This document shows positions 1 through 8,189 of a stretch of DNA of 52,492 nucleotides, piece after piece (the stretch's first letter is position 1; every line of letters begins with the position of its first letter). Source of the stretch: Hyphomicrobium sp. (GTDB lineage: Bacteria; Pseudomonadota; Alphaproteobacteria; Rhizobiales; Hyphomicrobiaceae). Under the pieces are notes generated by a model. It was given only the letters and a program-made list of their open reading frames with translations. It searched no databases and was not told where the DNA came from. The position numbers and the translations under genes are program-made. The stretch spans positions 1 to 52,492 of the forward strand of contig NZ_RXIZ01000021.1 in NCBI RefSeq assembly GCF_003987855.1, in the 5' to 3' direction.

Positions 1-208
1 TCGATGCCGGACCGGGAAGAAACTGGCAGAGAGCGACCAGATCAGCATAGCTTTCTTCGTCGATCCAGCGCCGCCGCAGCACCAGTTCATTGCGATAGTA
101 GCCGAGATGCGCGATAGGCCCTCCAAAAGACGAGAGGCCGAGCTTCAGAAAGACGCGAAACACCTCGAGCGAGCTTCCACGATGATCGCCCGTTCCCGCT
201 CCGCGCAC
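1..208 (-). CDS. chrA: Chromate transporter ChrA, 5' part only (runs off the window)
   Basis: The reverse strand reads into an N-terminal chromate-transporter (CHR) domain. It has a FLKLGLSSFGGP segment, then a conserved AHLGYYRNELV stretch, RRRWIDE, and LCQFLPGPAS at the window edge. This is the signature first membrane hairpin of ChrA, an inner-membrane protein that exports chromate. No ATG lies in frame. A GTG at 206-208 gives the usual short leader, and a TTG at 242-244 is the alternative. The rest of the gene lies outside the window, so its integrity cannot be judged. The identification is strong and the start is uncertain. Confidence 0.8.
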   Translation of the reverse strand, partial: MRGAGTGDHRGSSLEVFRVFLKLGLSSFGGPIAHLGYYRNELVLRRRWIDEESYADLVALCQFLPGPAS

Positions 209-436
209 AGCCGGATCATCGTTACCTTTGCTTTCGATAGTCAAATCCGCGGCGTCCCCAGGCGCAAGTTGCGCCAGCTATACACGCCACCCTAAGGGCT
301 TCCAATCCCTCGCCTCTAGAGTTTGGCAGCCCTACTGCGGACACAAATAAGCAGACGCCTTTGCTTGGCCGGTTCGGGGAGGCCGTTCTTGGCTGATCAT
401 GCGACAAGAACCGAATGCAGACGGCGACGAAGCTGA

Positions 437-709
437 TCAGTCCTTCTTCTTCCCAGTGAGCTTGGACGGATCGATATTATGGACCTGGCTGCTCGGGTCT
501 GTTCCCCGCTTTGCCGGCTGGTCTCCAGGCAGGATCGGCTTATCGCCTTCCGCGGGATTGCCGGGATGCGGTGTGCCGCTGCCCGACGTCTGCTGGCTCT
601 GTCCCGTCCGATTGACGTCCTCGGCCAGCGCTGCGCCCGTCAACGGCAACACAAACGCTAAAATGGCGGCCATGAGGGTTGGGACGGTTCTTGTCTCGAG
701 CGTTGCCAT
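437..709 (-). CDS. Small secreted hydrophilic protein (unknown function)
   Basis: A 90-residue protein with a clear Sec signal peptide. The hydrophobic stretch AILAFVLPLTG is followed by an ALA-type cleavage site near residue 30. The mature part is short, polar and rich in Gly, Pro, Ser and Gln, ending in a lysine-rich tail, and looks disordered. No known domain was recognised. It is divergent from the DUF4142 gene, and both sides of the shared intergenic region carry EcfG-like promoter elements, so it may belong to the general stress regulon. The existence of the gene is well supported by the signal peptide. The function is unknown. Confidence 0.65.
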   Translation of the reverse strand: MATLETRTVPTLMAAILAFVLPLTGAALAEDVNRTGQSQQTSGSGTPHPGNPAEGDKPILPGDQPAKRGTDPSSQVHNIDPSKLTGKKKD

Positions 710-724
710 GCCGATTGAACGAAA

Positions 725-750
725 AGCGGCACAATAAGTTGCGCTGTTCC
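725..750 (-). promoter_or_regulatory. Possible EcfG-type promoter for the 437-709 gene
   Basis: On the minus strand GGAAC (746-750) is followed after 17 bases by CGCT (725-728). This compares with the alphaproteobacterial general-stress consensus GGAAC-N16/17-CGTT, with one mismatch in the -10 box. It lies about 16-40 bp upstream of the start codon of the small secreted protein. Confidence 0.35.
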
Positions 751-761
751 ATGCGCAGCGA

Positions 762-787
762 GGAACTATCGCGTCTCACGAGTGGTT
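762..787 (+). promoter_or_regulatory. EcfG-type general stress promoter upstream of the DUF4142 gene
   Basis: GGAAC (762-766), a 17-base spacer and GGTT (784-787) match the EcfG consensus with one change in the -10 box. The ATG of the DUF4142 gene lies 30 bp downstream. The same architecture recurs before three more genes in the first 4.3 kb. Confidence 0.5.
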
Positions 788-816
788 GCCCGATCAATCA
801 ATGATGGAGAATTCTC

Positions 817-1323
817 ATGAGAAGTTTGCTCATAGTTCTGTCGCTGTTTTTCGCCCTGCCGGTGTTCGCGGATGACGTGCCGCCAGCCACGAAAACATTC
901 ATCGACAAGGTGGCTGTCGCGAACAAATTTGAAATCGACACAAGCCAGCTCGCCTTGAAGTATGGTCAGGCTGCGGACGTGAAATCTTTCGCTCAGCAGA
1001 TGATCACCGATCACACAACGGCTGGCCAGGATTTCAGGGCAGCACTAGCGGAAGCGAAGATCGAACCACCTTCCGACTCGCTAGACGTGACGCACACGGC
1101 GAAATACGCAAAGCTTCGTGTCTTCACGACCGAGAAGGGGTTTGACACTGCATACGTTGACGAGCAGCTTTCTGCTCACCAAGAGGCGGTCACTCTTTTC
1201 AAGGACTACTCCGCCAATGGGCCGACACCTGCGCTCAAGGCGTTCGCCACCAAAACTCTTCCCGTGCTCGAACATCATCTTATGATGGTCGAGAGCCTTC
1301 GTAAGCAAGTGCCGAAGTCGTAA
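817..1323 (+). CDS. DUF4142 periplasmic protein
   Basis: A 168-residue protein with a signal peptide (residues 1-18, cleavage after VFA) followed by one DUF4142 helical domain. Typical features are the segment starting TKTFIDKVAVANKFEI, the QMITDHTTA motif and a C-terminal HHLMMVESL helix. DUF4142 proteins are ferritin-like four-helix bundles found in the periplasm of soil Proteobacteria, often in stress regulons. The biochemical role is not established. The start is set by the signal peptide. A terminator follows, and an EcfG-type promoter precedes it. Confidence 0.85.
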   Translation: MRSLLIVLSLFFALPVFADDVPPATKTFIDKVAVANKFEIDTSQLALKYGQAADVKSFAQQMITDHTTAGQDFRAALAEAKIEPPSDSLDVTHTAKYAKLRVFTTEKGFDTAYVDEQLSAHQEAVTLFKDYSANGPTPALKAFATKTLPVLEHHLMMVESLRKQVPKS

Positions 1324-1328
1324 GAGAA

Positions 1329-1365
1329 GAAACGCCTTCGGCTGATATTCAGGCGTAGGCGTTTC
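1329..1365. terminator. Bidirectional hairpin between convergent genes
   Basis: A perfect 9-bp stem (GAAACGCCT at 1329-1337 with AGGCGTTTC at 1357-1365) and a 19-base loop, placed exactly between the stop of the DUF4142 gene and the stop of the convergent 86-residue gene. AAA/TTT ends on both strands suit a bidirectional terminator. Confidence 0.55.
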
Positions 1366-1366
1366 C

Positions 1367-1627
1367 TTATGCAGTGACTTCATCGGCGGCGGTCAGCAAC
1401 CAGCTATTCAGCATTTGCGACAAGCCAATGTGTTCGTGCAGCCCGACGTCTTGCGCATTGAGCACCCCCAACGTTATGGCCCTGTCTTCACCGACCGTGG
1501 CGTAAACCATGCCGCGAATATCCCCGTTTCGGGCCTTCCTCAAAAGCTCTTCCAGATTGTTGACGAGACGATCCTGCTCTTCCGTCAAGTTTGGGCGCAT
1601 GCCCTGGAGTACGACGAGTTCAGCCAT
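1367..1627 (-). CDS. Small hypothetical protein, 86 residues
   Basis: Starts at an ATG at 1625-1627 and ends at the shared terminator. The protein is soluble, with no signal peptide or membrane segment. It has an N-terminal strand (MAELVVLQG), a charged helix (TEEQDRLVNNLEELLRKAR) and a more hydrophobic second half with a YATVGEDRAIT strand. The composition looks like a real small alpha/beta protein, but no family was recognised. The next plus-strand gene is divergent, with about 130 bp between starts. Confidence 0.55.
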   Translation of the reverse strand: MAELVVLQGMRPNLTEEQDRLVNNLEELLRKARNGDIRGMVYATVGEDRAITLGVLNAQDVGLHEHIGLSQMLNSWLLTAADEVTA

Positions 1628-1711
1628 TATGGGTCTTTCCCGTGGTTTCGATCACGGATGAAACCCGAGGCTCGAACAAACAGTTCCGAGGAGCTGTTGG
1701 CGCGAAACCGC

Positions 1712-1736
1712 GGAACACCCCCATAGCTGGAGAGTT
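1712..1736 (+). promoter_or_regulatory. EcfG-type promoter upstream of a secreted protein gene
   Basis: GGAAC (1712-1716), a 16-base spacer and AGTT (1733-1736). It lies 25 bp before the ATG at 1762 and is close to the EcfG consensus. Confidence 0.45.
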
Positions 1737-1761
1737 GGTCTTACATAACCACAAAGGAGAT

Positions 1762-2052
1762 ATGAGCGTGAAAACATTGATATCGACCGCTGCCGCAATC
1801 GCACTATTTGCTGCTCCGGCGTTCGCGGCCGACACCAACACTAATCCCAACTCAACGGGCGGAAAGCCGTCGGCAAGCTCGAACCCTTCGACGGATTCCG
1901 CGGCGAAGAATGAGAAGGCCTACAATTCTACGGGAAACAGCGGGTCGTCCACCGGCGCCTCAGGCGCATCGGACCAGCAGATGCCAGGCGCGTCGGACAG
2001 CACCAAACCTGACAGCAGCCTTTCGACGAATGGCAACAAGATGAAGCAATAA
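1762..2052 (+). CDS. Secreted Ser/Asn/Gly-rich low-complexity protein
   Basis: The start at 1762 is chosen because AAAGGAG lies just upstream and a good signal peptide follows (MSVKTLISTAAAIALFAAP, cleavage after AFA). The mature ~73 residues are almost entirely Ser, Asn, Thr, Gly, Ala and Lys and are predicted to be disordered. Short exported proteins of this type are common in Hyphomicrobiales, and no biochemical role is known. Its EcfG-like promoter suggests stress induction. Confidence 0.65.
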   Translation: MSVKTLISTAAAIALFAAPAFAADTNTNPNSTGGKPSASSNPSTDSAAKNEKAYNSTGNSGSSTGASGASDQQMPGASDSTKPDSSLSTNGNKMKQ

Positions 2053-2147
2053 TCTTCCTGATGGCGGGTCGCCGGACACCTTCGGCGACCTTGCCACTGA
2101 CCGTGAAACACGTGTGGACGATCAACTGCAGGAGCGTGGAAGAGCGC

Positions 2148-2393
2148 ATGACTGAGCGAAGCCACACTGCTGCGGCGCGACGCAAGAAGGGCTCAGGGCT
2201 AGGCGGCTTTATTGTACTCGTCATCATCGTAGGCGCGGCAGTGTTCGGTTATCACGCGGTCGAAGATGAGATGAAGACTAAGCCATTCCTCGGAGCCAGC
2301 GTTGACTCCGTTTCAGATACCAAAAATGCGGGCGGTTCACTTTACACCGCGCCGTCTCGCAACCCGGGGCCAAGAAATGACACCGCTGAATAA
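2148..2393 (+). CDS. Small single-pass membrane protein
   Basis: An 81-residue protein starting at ATG 2148 with a GGAAGAG-type Shine-Dalgarno. A basic N-terminus (AAARRKKGSG) precedes one membrane helix (GGFIVLVIIVGAAVFGY), and a polar C-terminal tail follows. The charge distribution suggests the N-terminus is in the cytoplasm. The 3' end overlaps the next small membrane gene by 17 bp, so the two are probably translated together. The family was not recognised. Confidence 0.5.
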   Translation: MTERSHTAAARRKKGSGLGGFIVLVIIVGAAVFGYHAVEDEMKTKPFLGASVDSVSDTKNAGGSLYTAPSRNPGPRNDTAE

Positions 2394-2598
2394 TCCACAA
2401 GCACGAACAATGGTTTTTTATATTTCCGCCTTCGTCGTCACTCTTGCGGCCGCTGGATCCTTAGCGGCATATTTCGGAACCCACTTTGCCAAGCCGCCGA
2501 CAGTGGTGGGAGATCCGGTCAAAAGGATCGGCACCGGCGACGCGCCATCGCAAAATCCCGTGGTGCTAGACGGCGTGACCAAAGAGAGCAATCGATGA
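2377..2598 (+). CDS. Small single-pass membrane protein
   Basis: A 73-residue protein starting at ATG 2377 inside the end of the previous gene. One membrane helix (VFYISAFVVTLAAAGSLAAYF) is followed by a polar tail with Pro and Gly. It appears to be translationally coupled to the upstream small membrane protein. Both are short anchors with exposed tails, which suggests a small envelope module, but this is inference. No family was recognised. Confidence 0.5.
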   Translation: MTPLNNPQARTMVFYISAFVVTLAAAGSLAAYFGTHFAKPPTVVGDPVKRIGTGDAPSQNPVVLDGVTKESNR

Positions 2599-2845
2599 AA
2601 TCAGCGAATTGCTCCATTCCTTCCATTATGCGGGTTGCTGGCTTCGGCGAGATAAACCTCCGTTAGAACCAACTTCGCGTTGTGCAGAGCTCCATTCGCG
2701 CGGCGAGGCGAGTTCAGCCAAACGCCACCTCAGTTTCGGTCCGCGGTCGTTAGACGCTCACCGTGAAAATTAATCTTGCGCAACCGCAACTCTCACTGCG
2801 TTTCGGAGTCGTTGGATTGTTCCGTTTAGCACAGAGGAGAGTCCA

Positions 2846-3046
2846 ATGGCCGGAAATAACTTCAAAGACGATCCGCAAAAGGCTTCGGAGGCCGGCAAAA
2901 AAGGTGGCCAGCACTCGCACGGCAGCCAGCAGGATCAAAGTCATGAGCATGGCGGTCAGCAAGGCGGGTCGTCGTCGTCCGAACAGCGCGGAGGCTCTCG
3001 CGAGCAGCACGCGGAAGCTGGAAAGCAAAGTCATAAGAACCGGTAA
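2846..3046 (+). CDS. KGG-motif stress-induced hydrophilic protein
   Basis: A 66-residue, extremely hydrophilic protein rich in Gly, Ser, Gln, His and Lys, with the hallmark SEAGKKGGQ motif of the KGG stress-protein family (relatives of Bacillus GsiB and fungal Con-10). Members are unfolded and are induced by general stress. A good ribosome site (AGAGGAGAG) sits 5 bp before the ATG. A strong hairpin follows the stop codon. It sits between other stress-type genes, in keeping with a stress cluster. Confidence 0.75.
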   Translation: MAGNNFKDDPQKASEAGKKGGQHSHGSQQDQSHEHGGQQGGSSSSEQRGGSREQHAEAGKQSHKNR

Positions 3047-3054
3047 TACGCCTC

Positions 3055-3079
3055 GGGGTGGTTTATTCCGAACCACCCC
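3055..3079 (+). terminator. Hairpin after the KGG gene
   Basis: A perfect 9-bp stem, GGGGTGGTT (3055-3063) with AACCACCCC (3071-3079), and a 7-base loop. It starts 8 bp after the stop codon. The following bases are only partly T-rich, so termination may be incomplete. Confidence 0.6.
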
Positions 3080-3096
3080 TCCTTGTCTGAGCGGAA

Positions 3097-3360
3097 ATGA
3101 GCAAACTTCCTGATGACGCCACCAAGGCGTACCTCTTTGCCAATACCGAAGAACCAGTGAAGGCTATCTCGCGCGACAGGGAGGGGGCGAATTTGCCTCT
3201 TCTTCGTGGTCAGTGGGTGCGCGAAGGTGAGGTGACGGTCGGTGTGCAAGAGCCTTTGCAGGTGGACATAGATCCCGAGCCCGTTCTTCGCGGTTTGCGA
3301 TCCGACGGATATTTCATTTGGCCGGCCAGATCTATCGAGCCGTTCGGTACAAGCCAGTGA
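3097..3360 (+). CDS. Hypothetical protein, 87 residues
   Basis: ATG at 3097, 18 bp after the hairpin. The protein is acidic and soluble with no signal peptide. It contains repeated beta-like segments (GQWVREGEVTVGV) and ends SDGYFIWPARSIEPFGTSQ. No family was recognised. A stress-linked neighbour set is the only functional hint. Confidence 0.45.
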   Translation: MSKLPDDATKAYLFANTEEPVKAISRDREGANLPLLRGQWVREGEVTVGVQEPLQVDIDPEPVLRGLRSDGYFIWPARSIEPFGTSQ

Positions 3361-3453
3361 GATTGTGAGGGCTTGTTAGTCCGTGATGGATCAACACCGC
3401 GCCAGCTTCATTTTTTCCATGGTGCTCGGTCTTCGACTGCGGGCCAACGAAGG

Positions 3454-3478
3454 GGAACAGAAACCGGCCGGTGCGGTT
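3454..3478 (+). promoter_or_regulatory. EcfG-type promoter upstream of the DUF892 gene
   Basis: GGAAC (3454-3458), a 16-base spacer and GGTT (3475-3478). It lies 48 bp before the ATG at 3527. Confidence 0.45.
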
Positions 3479-3526
3479 GATCCTTCATACCCACAGAGCA
3501 AGCGGTTTCAGAAAAAGGAGGACCAA

Positions 3527-4030
3527 ATGGGCCTGTTTTCAAAGGACATTAAAACTTTCGACGATCTCTTCGTTCATACCCTTCGCGACATCTACTACGC
3601 AGAAAATCAGATACTGAAGGCGTTGCCGACGATGATCGACAGAGCAACGGACCCGACACTCAAGCAAGGGTTCGAGAAACACTTCAAGGAGACTCAAGGC
3701 CAAGTTCAGCGCCTTGAAAAGGTGTTTCAGCTGCATGGCGTCGAGGTCTCGGGTGTAACCTGTCCTGCAATCGATGGCATCATCGAAGAAGCTAACGAAG
3801 TGGCGGGAGAGGTCGCCGACAAGAATGTGCTTGACGCTGCACTGATCGCGGCAAGCCAAGCAGTCGAGCATTACGAGATTACGCGGTACGGCACGCTGGT
3901 TGCCTGGGCTGAGCTTCTTGGACGCAAGGACTGCGCCGCCCTGCTGCGTCAAAACCTCGAAGAGGAAAAGGCAACGGATGAGAAACTAACCTCATTGGCC
4001 GAGCGCAGCCTCAATCGAAAAGCAGCTTAG
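3527..4030 (+). CDS. Ferritin-like DUF892 (YciE/YciF) stress protein
   Basis: The start at 3527 is fixed by a near-perfect ribosome site (AAAAAGGAGGA, 4 bp spacing), and the longer upstream reading frame is not needed. The 167-residue product has the DUF892 pattern: FDDLFVHTLRDIYYAENQI with the metal-ligand Glu/Tyr region, KHFKETQGQVQRLEKVF and ASQAVEHYEITRYG, forming a four-helix ferritin-like bundle. Relatives (YciE and YciF of E. coli) are induced by osmotic and general stress and bind di-metal centres. An EcfG-like promoter and a strong terminator frame it as a single-gene unit. Confidence 0.88.
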   Translation: MGLFSKDIKTFDDLFVHTLRDIYYAENQILKALPTMIDRATDPTLKQGFEKHFKETQGQVQRLEKVFQLHGVEVSGVTCPAIDGIIEEANEVAGEVADKNVLDAALIAASQAVEHYEITRYGTLVAWAELLGRKDCAALLRQNLEEEKATDEKLTSLAERSLNRKAA

Positions 4031-4069
4031 TCCGAGTAGATGATACTGTAGATTGAGTAGATCAATTAA

Positions 4070-4097
4070 GGGCGGCGCAAACTGCGTCGCCCTTTTT
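4070..4097 (+). terminator. Rho-independent terminator after the DUF892 gene
   Basis: A 10-bp stem (GGGCGGCGCA at 4070-4079 with TGCGTCGCCC at 4083-4092, one G-T pair), a 3-base loop and a run of five T. This is a classical intrinsic terminator. Confidence 0.8.
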
Positions 4098-4165
4098 CAT
4101 GCCTTTTCAAGATATCCAATTTTGACATCGCGGCGGCCCACCGCGCATCGGATTGCGCACCTCTC

Positions 4166-4190
4166 GGAACGGATCACCGACGGAACCGTT
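4166..4190 (+). promoter_or_regulatory. Consensus EcfG promoter upstream of the catalase gene
   Basis: GGAAC (4166-4170), exactly 16 bases, then CGTT (4187-4190). This is a full match to the alphaproteobacterial EcfG consensus. It is placed 50 bp before the catalase ATG and is the best of the promoter set in this region. Confidence 0.65.
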
Positions 4191-4240
4191 GCGCCCTTTG
4201 GAGCGACGTTTCGAAATTGCCACGTTCTTTGGAGGCGCAG

Positions 4241-6400
4241 ATGGCGACAGCAAGAAAAAACAATTCATCACGTGGCACTGCTTCGAAGGGACCGTTCAAT
4301 CCTCTAGGTCCTTCCAATCCGACAAGCAGCTTCGAAACTGACACCGGCCATGGAGGCGAGGTTCATCAGCAGTCCACGGACACCGATGTGCATCTCACGA
4401 CCCAGCAGGGCATTCCAGTCGCCGACGATCAGAACTCTCTGAAAGCTGGCACGCGTGGCCCGACGCTTCTCGAGGACTTTCATTTTCGAGAGAAGATATT
4501 TCATTTCGACCACGAGCGGATTCCGGAGCGTGTCGTTCATGCTCGAGGCTACGGAGCGCACGGTTACTTCGAACTAACCAAGTCGCTGGCGGATGTCACG
4601 CGAGCGGATATCTTCCAAAGAGTGGGAGAGAAGACGGAAGCTTTCGTGCGCTTCTCAACGGTCGCCGGGAGCAAGGGCTCTTTCGATCTTGCGCGCGACG
4701 TTCGCGGCTTTGCCGTGAAGCTTTATACCAAACAGGGGAACTGGGATCTCGTTGGAAACAACATTCCTGTATTCTTCATTCAAGACGCAATTAAATTTCC
4801 CGATATCATTCATGCAGTGAAGCCCGAGCCTGATCGCGGTTTCCCGCAAGCCCAATCTGCACACGATACCTTCTGGGATTTTATTTCGCTCACGCCAGAG
4901 AGCATGCATATGATCATGTGGGTCATGTCAGACAGGGCGATTCCGCGATCATTCCGGTTCATGGAGGGATTCGGTGTCCACACGTTCCGCTTCCTCGATA
5001 CGAACGGCCGTTCCACGTTCGTGAAGTTTCATTGGAAGCCGAAGCTCGGCATGCAATCCGTCATGTGGAACGAGGCCGTGAAGATCAACGGCGCCGACCC
5101 AGACTTCCATCGTCGCGACCTGTGGGATGCCATCACCAGCGGCAACTTTCCCGAATGGGAGCTTGGCGTGCAGCTATTCGACGAGACTTTCGCCGAGAAG
5201 TTCGAATTCGACGTTCTAGACCCCACCAAACTCATTCCCGAGGAAGTGCTACCCGTCCAAGTCGTTGGCCGCCTGGTTCTGGACCGGGTTGTCGATAATT
5301 TCTTTGCAGAAACCGAGCAGGTGGCGTTCTGCACGCAGAACATTCCGCCAGGAATTGATTTCAGCAACGATCCGCTTCTTCAGGGGCGCAATTTTTCCTA
5401 CCTCGACACTCAGTTGAAGCGCTTGGGGAGCCCGAATTTCACTCACATACCTATCAACGCGCCGCGCTGTCCGTTCGCGCACTTTCAGCAGGATGGTCAC
5501 ATGGCGATGCACAATCCAAAAGGGCGCGCCAACTACGAACCAAATAGCTTGGGTGCAGAAGGCGGACCACGGGAAACGCCGGAACTCGGATTCCGCAGTT
5601 TCGCGGAACCTATCACCGGGACCAAAGAGCGTCTTCGCCCCGATAGCTTTGCAGATCACTATAGCCAGGCGCGCATGTTCTTTCGTAGCCAAACAGCGCC
5701 GGAACAAAAGCATATCGTCGACGCGCTCGTCTTTGAGCTTAGCAAGGTGGAGCACCCGCACATTCGTGAACGGATGGTGGCCCATCTTCTAACTCTTGAC
5801 GCAGCGCTCGGCGAAAAGGTGGGAGAAGGGCTCGGCATGGAGCTTCCCGATCCAGCGGTGCCAGCTAAGAAGCCGATCGATGTCAAAACCTCTGACGCCT
5901 TGAGCATTATTGCGCGCGGGCCTGAAAGCTTCGAGGGGCGCAAGCTGGGGATCCTCGCGACGTCAGGTGCGGATGCGAAGATTTTCAATGCACTTGTGAA
6001 AGCAGTCGAGAAAGCGGGAGCGGTCTATGAGATCATCGCGCCGAAGATCTCTGGGGTGACGCTGTCTGACGGAACAGCAGTGACGGCGAAGCAAAAGATC
6101 GACGGCGGGCCGTCGGTTCTTTACGACGCCGTCGCGATCCTGGTTGGCGTGGATGAACTTGGTGCTTTGCTCAAGGATGCGCCCACGCAAGACTTCGTTC
6201 GTGATGCATACGCCCATTGCAAATTCATAGCTTTTACAGCAGAGACAAAACCGTTGTTCGAGAAGTGCGGCTTTACGGAAGAAGATTTTGATGATGGTTG
6301 CTTCGAGCTCGGATCAGCAACAAACGTCAAGCAATTCCTAGAGGCTTGCGCCAAGCTCCGCGTGTGGGATCGCGAGTTGAAGGTGGACCTTGATGCATGA
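4241..6400 (+). CDS. katE: Large-subunit monofunctional catalase (KatE/HPII type)
   Basis: A 719-residue clade-2 heme catalase that decomposes H2O2. The start at 4241 follows TTTGGAGG. Visible motifs are the catalytic His region ([16 protein letters not shown]), the [11 protein letters not shown] strand, the distal Asn in [17 protein letters not shown], and the heme-ligand Tyr segment [14 protein letters not shown]. After about residue 580 a DJ-1/PfpI-like C-terminal domain ([17 protein letters not shown]...) is present, typical of large-subunit catalases, so the gene is full length. A consensus EcfG promoter suggests induction in the general stress response. Confidence 0.93.
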   Translation: MATARKNNSSRGTASKGPFNPLGPSNPTSSFETDTGHGGEVHQQSTDTDVHLTTQQGIPVADDQNSLKAGTRGPTLLEDFHFREKIFHFDHERIPERVVHARGYGAHGYFELTKSLADVTRADIFQRVGEKTEAFVRFSTVAGSKGSFDLARDVRGFAVKLYTKQGNWDLVGNNIPVFFIQDAIKFPDIIHAVKPEPDRGFPQAQSAHDTFWDFISLTPESMHMIMWVMSDRAIPRSFRFMEGFGVHTFRFLDTNGRSTFVKFHWKPKLGMQSVMWNEAVKINGADPDFHRRDLWDAITSGNFPEWELGVQLFDETFAEKFEFDVLDPTKLIPEEVLPVQVVGRLVLDRVVDNFFAETEQVAFCTQNIPPGIDFSNDPLLQGRNFSYLDTQLKRLGSPNFTHIPINAPRCPFAHFQQDGHMAMHNPKGRANYEPNSLGAEGGPRETPELGFRSFAEPITGTKERLRPDSFADHYSQARMFFRSQTAPEQKHIVDALVFELSKVEHPHIRERMVAHLLTLDAALGEKVGEGLGMELPDPAVPAKKPIDVKTSDALSIIARGPESFEGRKLGILATSGADAKIFNALVKAVEKAGAVYEIIAPKISGVTLSDGTAVTAKQKIDGGPSVLYDAVAILVGVDELGALLKDAPTQDFVRDAYAHCKFIAFTAETKPLFEKCGFTEEDFDDGCFELGSATNVKQFLEACAKLRVWDRELKVDLDA

Positions 6401-6778
6401 GCAAACGCGCTCAATAACTTGATCTTCCATTTGACGTGTCAAGATAAGATGCGAGTTCATCAGCTAGGGCTGGCGAGCTTCCCATGTTGGCATCGCGTTG
6501 CCGGGCACTTGCTTCAGCCCGTATGATCGGTTGGTGCCGTCAGCAGGGACGCACGTGGCACCCGGCCAAATGCGGACGTCGTCAAGCCCTGAAAAATTGA
6601 AATAAATCGTGTGTTGCGACCGCGGCACGTCTATGTTCGAATTGCGGCTAACGAAAGGGCCGACCAACGGGGGTTCTCTCGTCGATCAAAAATTTGGGTA
6701 GCGTCGCTAAGCTCTCAGCCAATGGGTTGATCAGCTGGTTGCGGAGCTATGTTCCTTGACGCGAGTGGGGCGAGGTAA
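6401..6778. other. Gene-poor stretch after the catalase gene
   Basis: No convincing gene was seen. A minus-strand frame at 6464-6667 starts only at TTG and has no ribosome site. A short inverted repeat (TTGAC, 2 bases, GTCAA at 6431-6442) lies just after the catalase stop and may be part of a weak terminator. Confidence 0.4.
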
Positions 6779-6955
6779 ATGAGCGTACAGCAGCACGCAA
6801 GCAGTACAAAGCATTTGCACGAGGAAGGTTTCATCACTCTCGGCGTTATCGGCTTTGTCTTCGCCACCGGTCTAATGGGCTGGTGCTTATTTGGCCATCA
6901 AAGACCAAACATGCCACGCGCTGAGATCATTCAGGATATTGGCTCGCCACGATAG
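6779..6955 (+). CDS. Possible small membrane protein, 58 residues
   Basis: An ATG at 6779 preceded by GCGAGG opens a 58-codon frame. The predicted peptide has a polar His/Ser/Gln N-terminus, one membrane helix (FITLGVIGFVFATGLMGWCLF) and a short basic tail (GHQRPNMPR). The clean amphipathic layout supports a real single-pass membrane peptide, but there is no family evidence. It sits between the catalase and the convergent end of the hydrogenase locus. Confidence 0.45.
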   Translation: MSVQQHASSTKHLHEEGFITLGVIGFVFATGLMGWCLFGHQRPNMPRAEIIQDIGSPR

Positions 6956-7244
6956 AGGCGCCCTAATCCGGAACTCCGGATATGGAGCCGTAAATTTGCT
7001 CCATATGATCACTGGAGGAAGCTCGCGGTCAGGTAGCGTTTCGCGGCTTTCGATATGCGCAGCACGGAAAGATGTCCGGACAATCCAGTCGCGTCCGAGA
7101 ATTTTGGGCCAACGCTCGTAATACTCCCCGGCGCGGCGTTCCGTATTGCCTAGGGCTGCTGATTGGGATCGGGCACTCCAAACTCCCCACGTTCGCGGCG
7201 AACCGAACCCTCGATCATCCGATGGAAATTAGAACTGATGCCTC

Positions 7245-8189
7245 TTAACTCCGCGAGTCGGCGGTCTCTGCACGAGCTATTTCCTGATTGCGTTTGACTG
7301 CTTCATTTTGCGCGCGAAGCCATGCGTACCATAGGTCAAGACCTTCACCCGTACGGGCCGACAGGCAGATGATCGTCGCTCGCGTATTTACAGCCCCAAG
7401 GTTCGCAATCGCTTTTTTGAGGTCGAATTCCAGGTGAGGCAGCAGGTCGATCTTGTTCAGTAATACGACGTCAGCTGCGCGAAACATGTGAGGATACTTC
7501 AGCGGTTTGTCCTCGCCCTCGGTCACCGAGAGAATTGCAATTTTTGATCGCTCCCCAAGGTCGAAGAGAGCAGGGCAGACGAGATTGCCGACGTTCTCGA
7601 TCAGCACGACCGAACCGAAAGTTGGACGAAGTTCTTCAATGCCGCGGGCGACCATATCGGCCTCGAGATGGCATCCCGTACCGGTATTGATCTGAACGCA
7701 GGGCGCGCCTGCAGAACGAATACGCTCTCCGTCGGCGGACGTCGCCTGATCGCCCTCAAGAACAAAAAGATCGTTCCTCGATTTCAAATCCAGGATCGTC
7801 CGTTCCAATAACGTCGTCTTGCCCGACCCTGGCGAGCTTACGATGTTGAGCGCGAGAATCTCTCTTCCCGCAAACCAGGCACGATTGACGTCCGCGAGCC
7901 TGTCATTCTTCTCCAACACCCGCGCCTCGAGTTCGACGATCGAAGCCGAACTGGACCTGTGTTTTGGATGCTCATGCGTGTGGTCGTGGGGGTGATCATG
8001 GTCGTGATCGTGGTCGTGATGATCGTGCCCATGGCTGTGCCCCTTCCCATCGGAATGGACATGCTCATGATGGTGATCGTGATGATGAATATGAGCGGGC
8101 GTGTCGTCGCGCAGCGGGCTTGTTTTTCCCGTTTCCAGATTGGTCAGCGTCGTTTTGGCTCCGGTGCTGCAACCGCATGTGGTGCACAT
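7245..8189 (-). CDS. hypB: Hydrogenase nickel-insertion GTPase HypB
   Basis: A 314-residue GTPase that delivers Ni to the hydrogenase large subunit together with HypA. The start at 8187-8189 overlaps the hypA stop by one base. It has the N-terminal high-affinity Ni motif CTTCGC (residues 2-7). A histidine-rich region follows (about 23 His between residues 33 and 77) that can store nickel. The SIMIBI GTPase core follows with a P-loop SSPGSGKTT, the ENVGNLVCPA metal-site segment and NKID. It is the last gene of the long hydrogenase operon. Complete. Confidence 0.96.
   Translation of the reverse strand: MCTTCGCSTGAKTTLTNLETGKTSPLRDDTPAHIHHHDHHHEHVHSDGKGHSHGHDHHDHDHDHDHPHDHTHEHPKHRSSSASIVELEARVLEKNDRLADVNRAWFAGREILALNIVSSPGSGKTTLLERTILDLKSRNDLFVLEGDQATSADGERIRSAGAPCVQINTGTGCHLEADMVARGIEELRPTFGSVVLIENVGNLVCPALFDLGERSKIAILSVTEGEDKPLKYPHMFRAADVVLLNKIDLLPHLEFDLKKAIANLGAVNTRATIICLSARTGEGLDLWYAWLRAQNEAVKRNQEIARAETADSRS

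Noticed and set aside
6464-6667. A 67-residue minus-strand frame after the catalase gene
   Set aside because: It begins at TTG, has no Shine-Dalgarno box and shows no recognisable domain.
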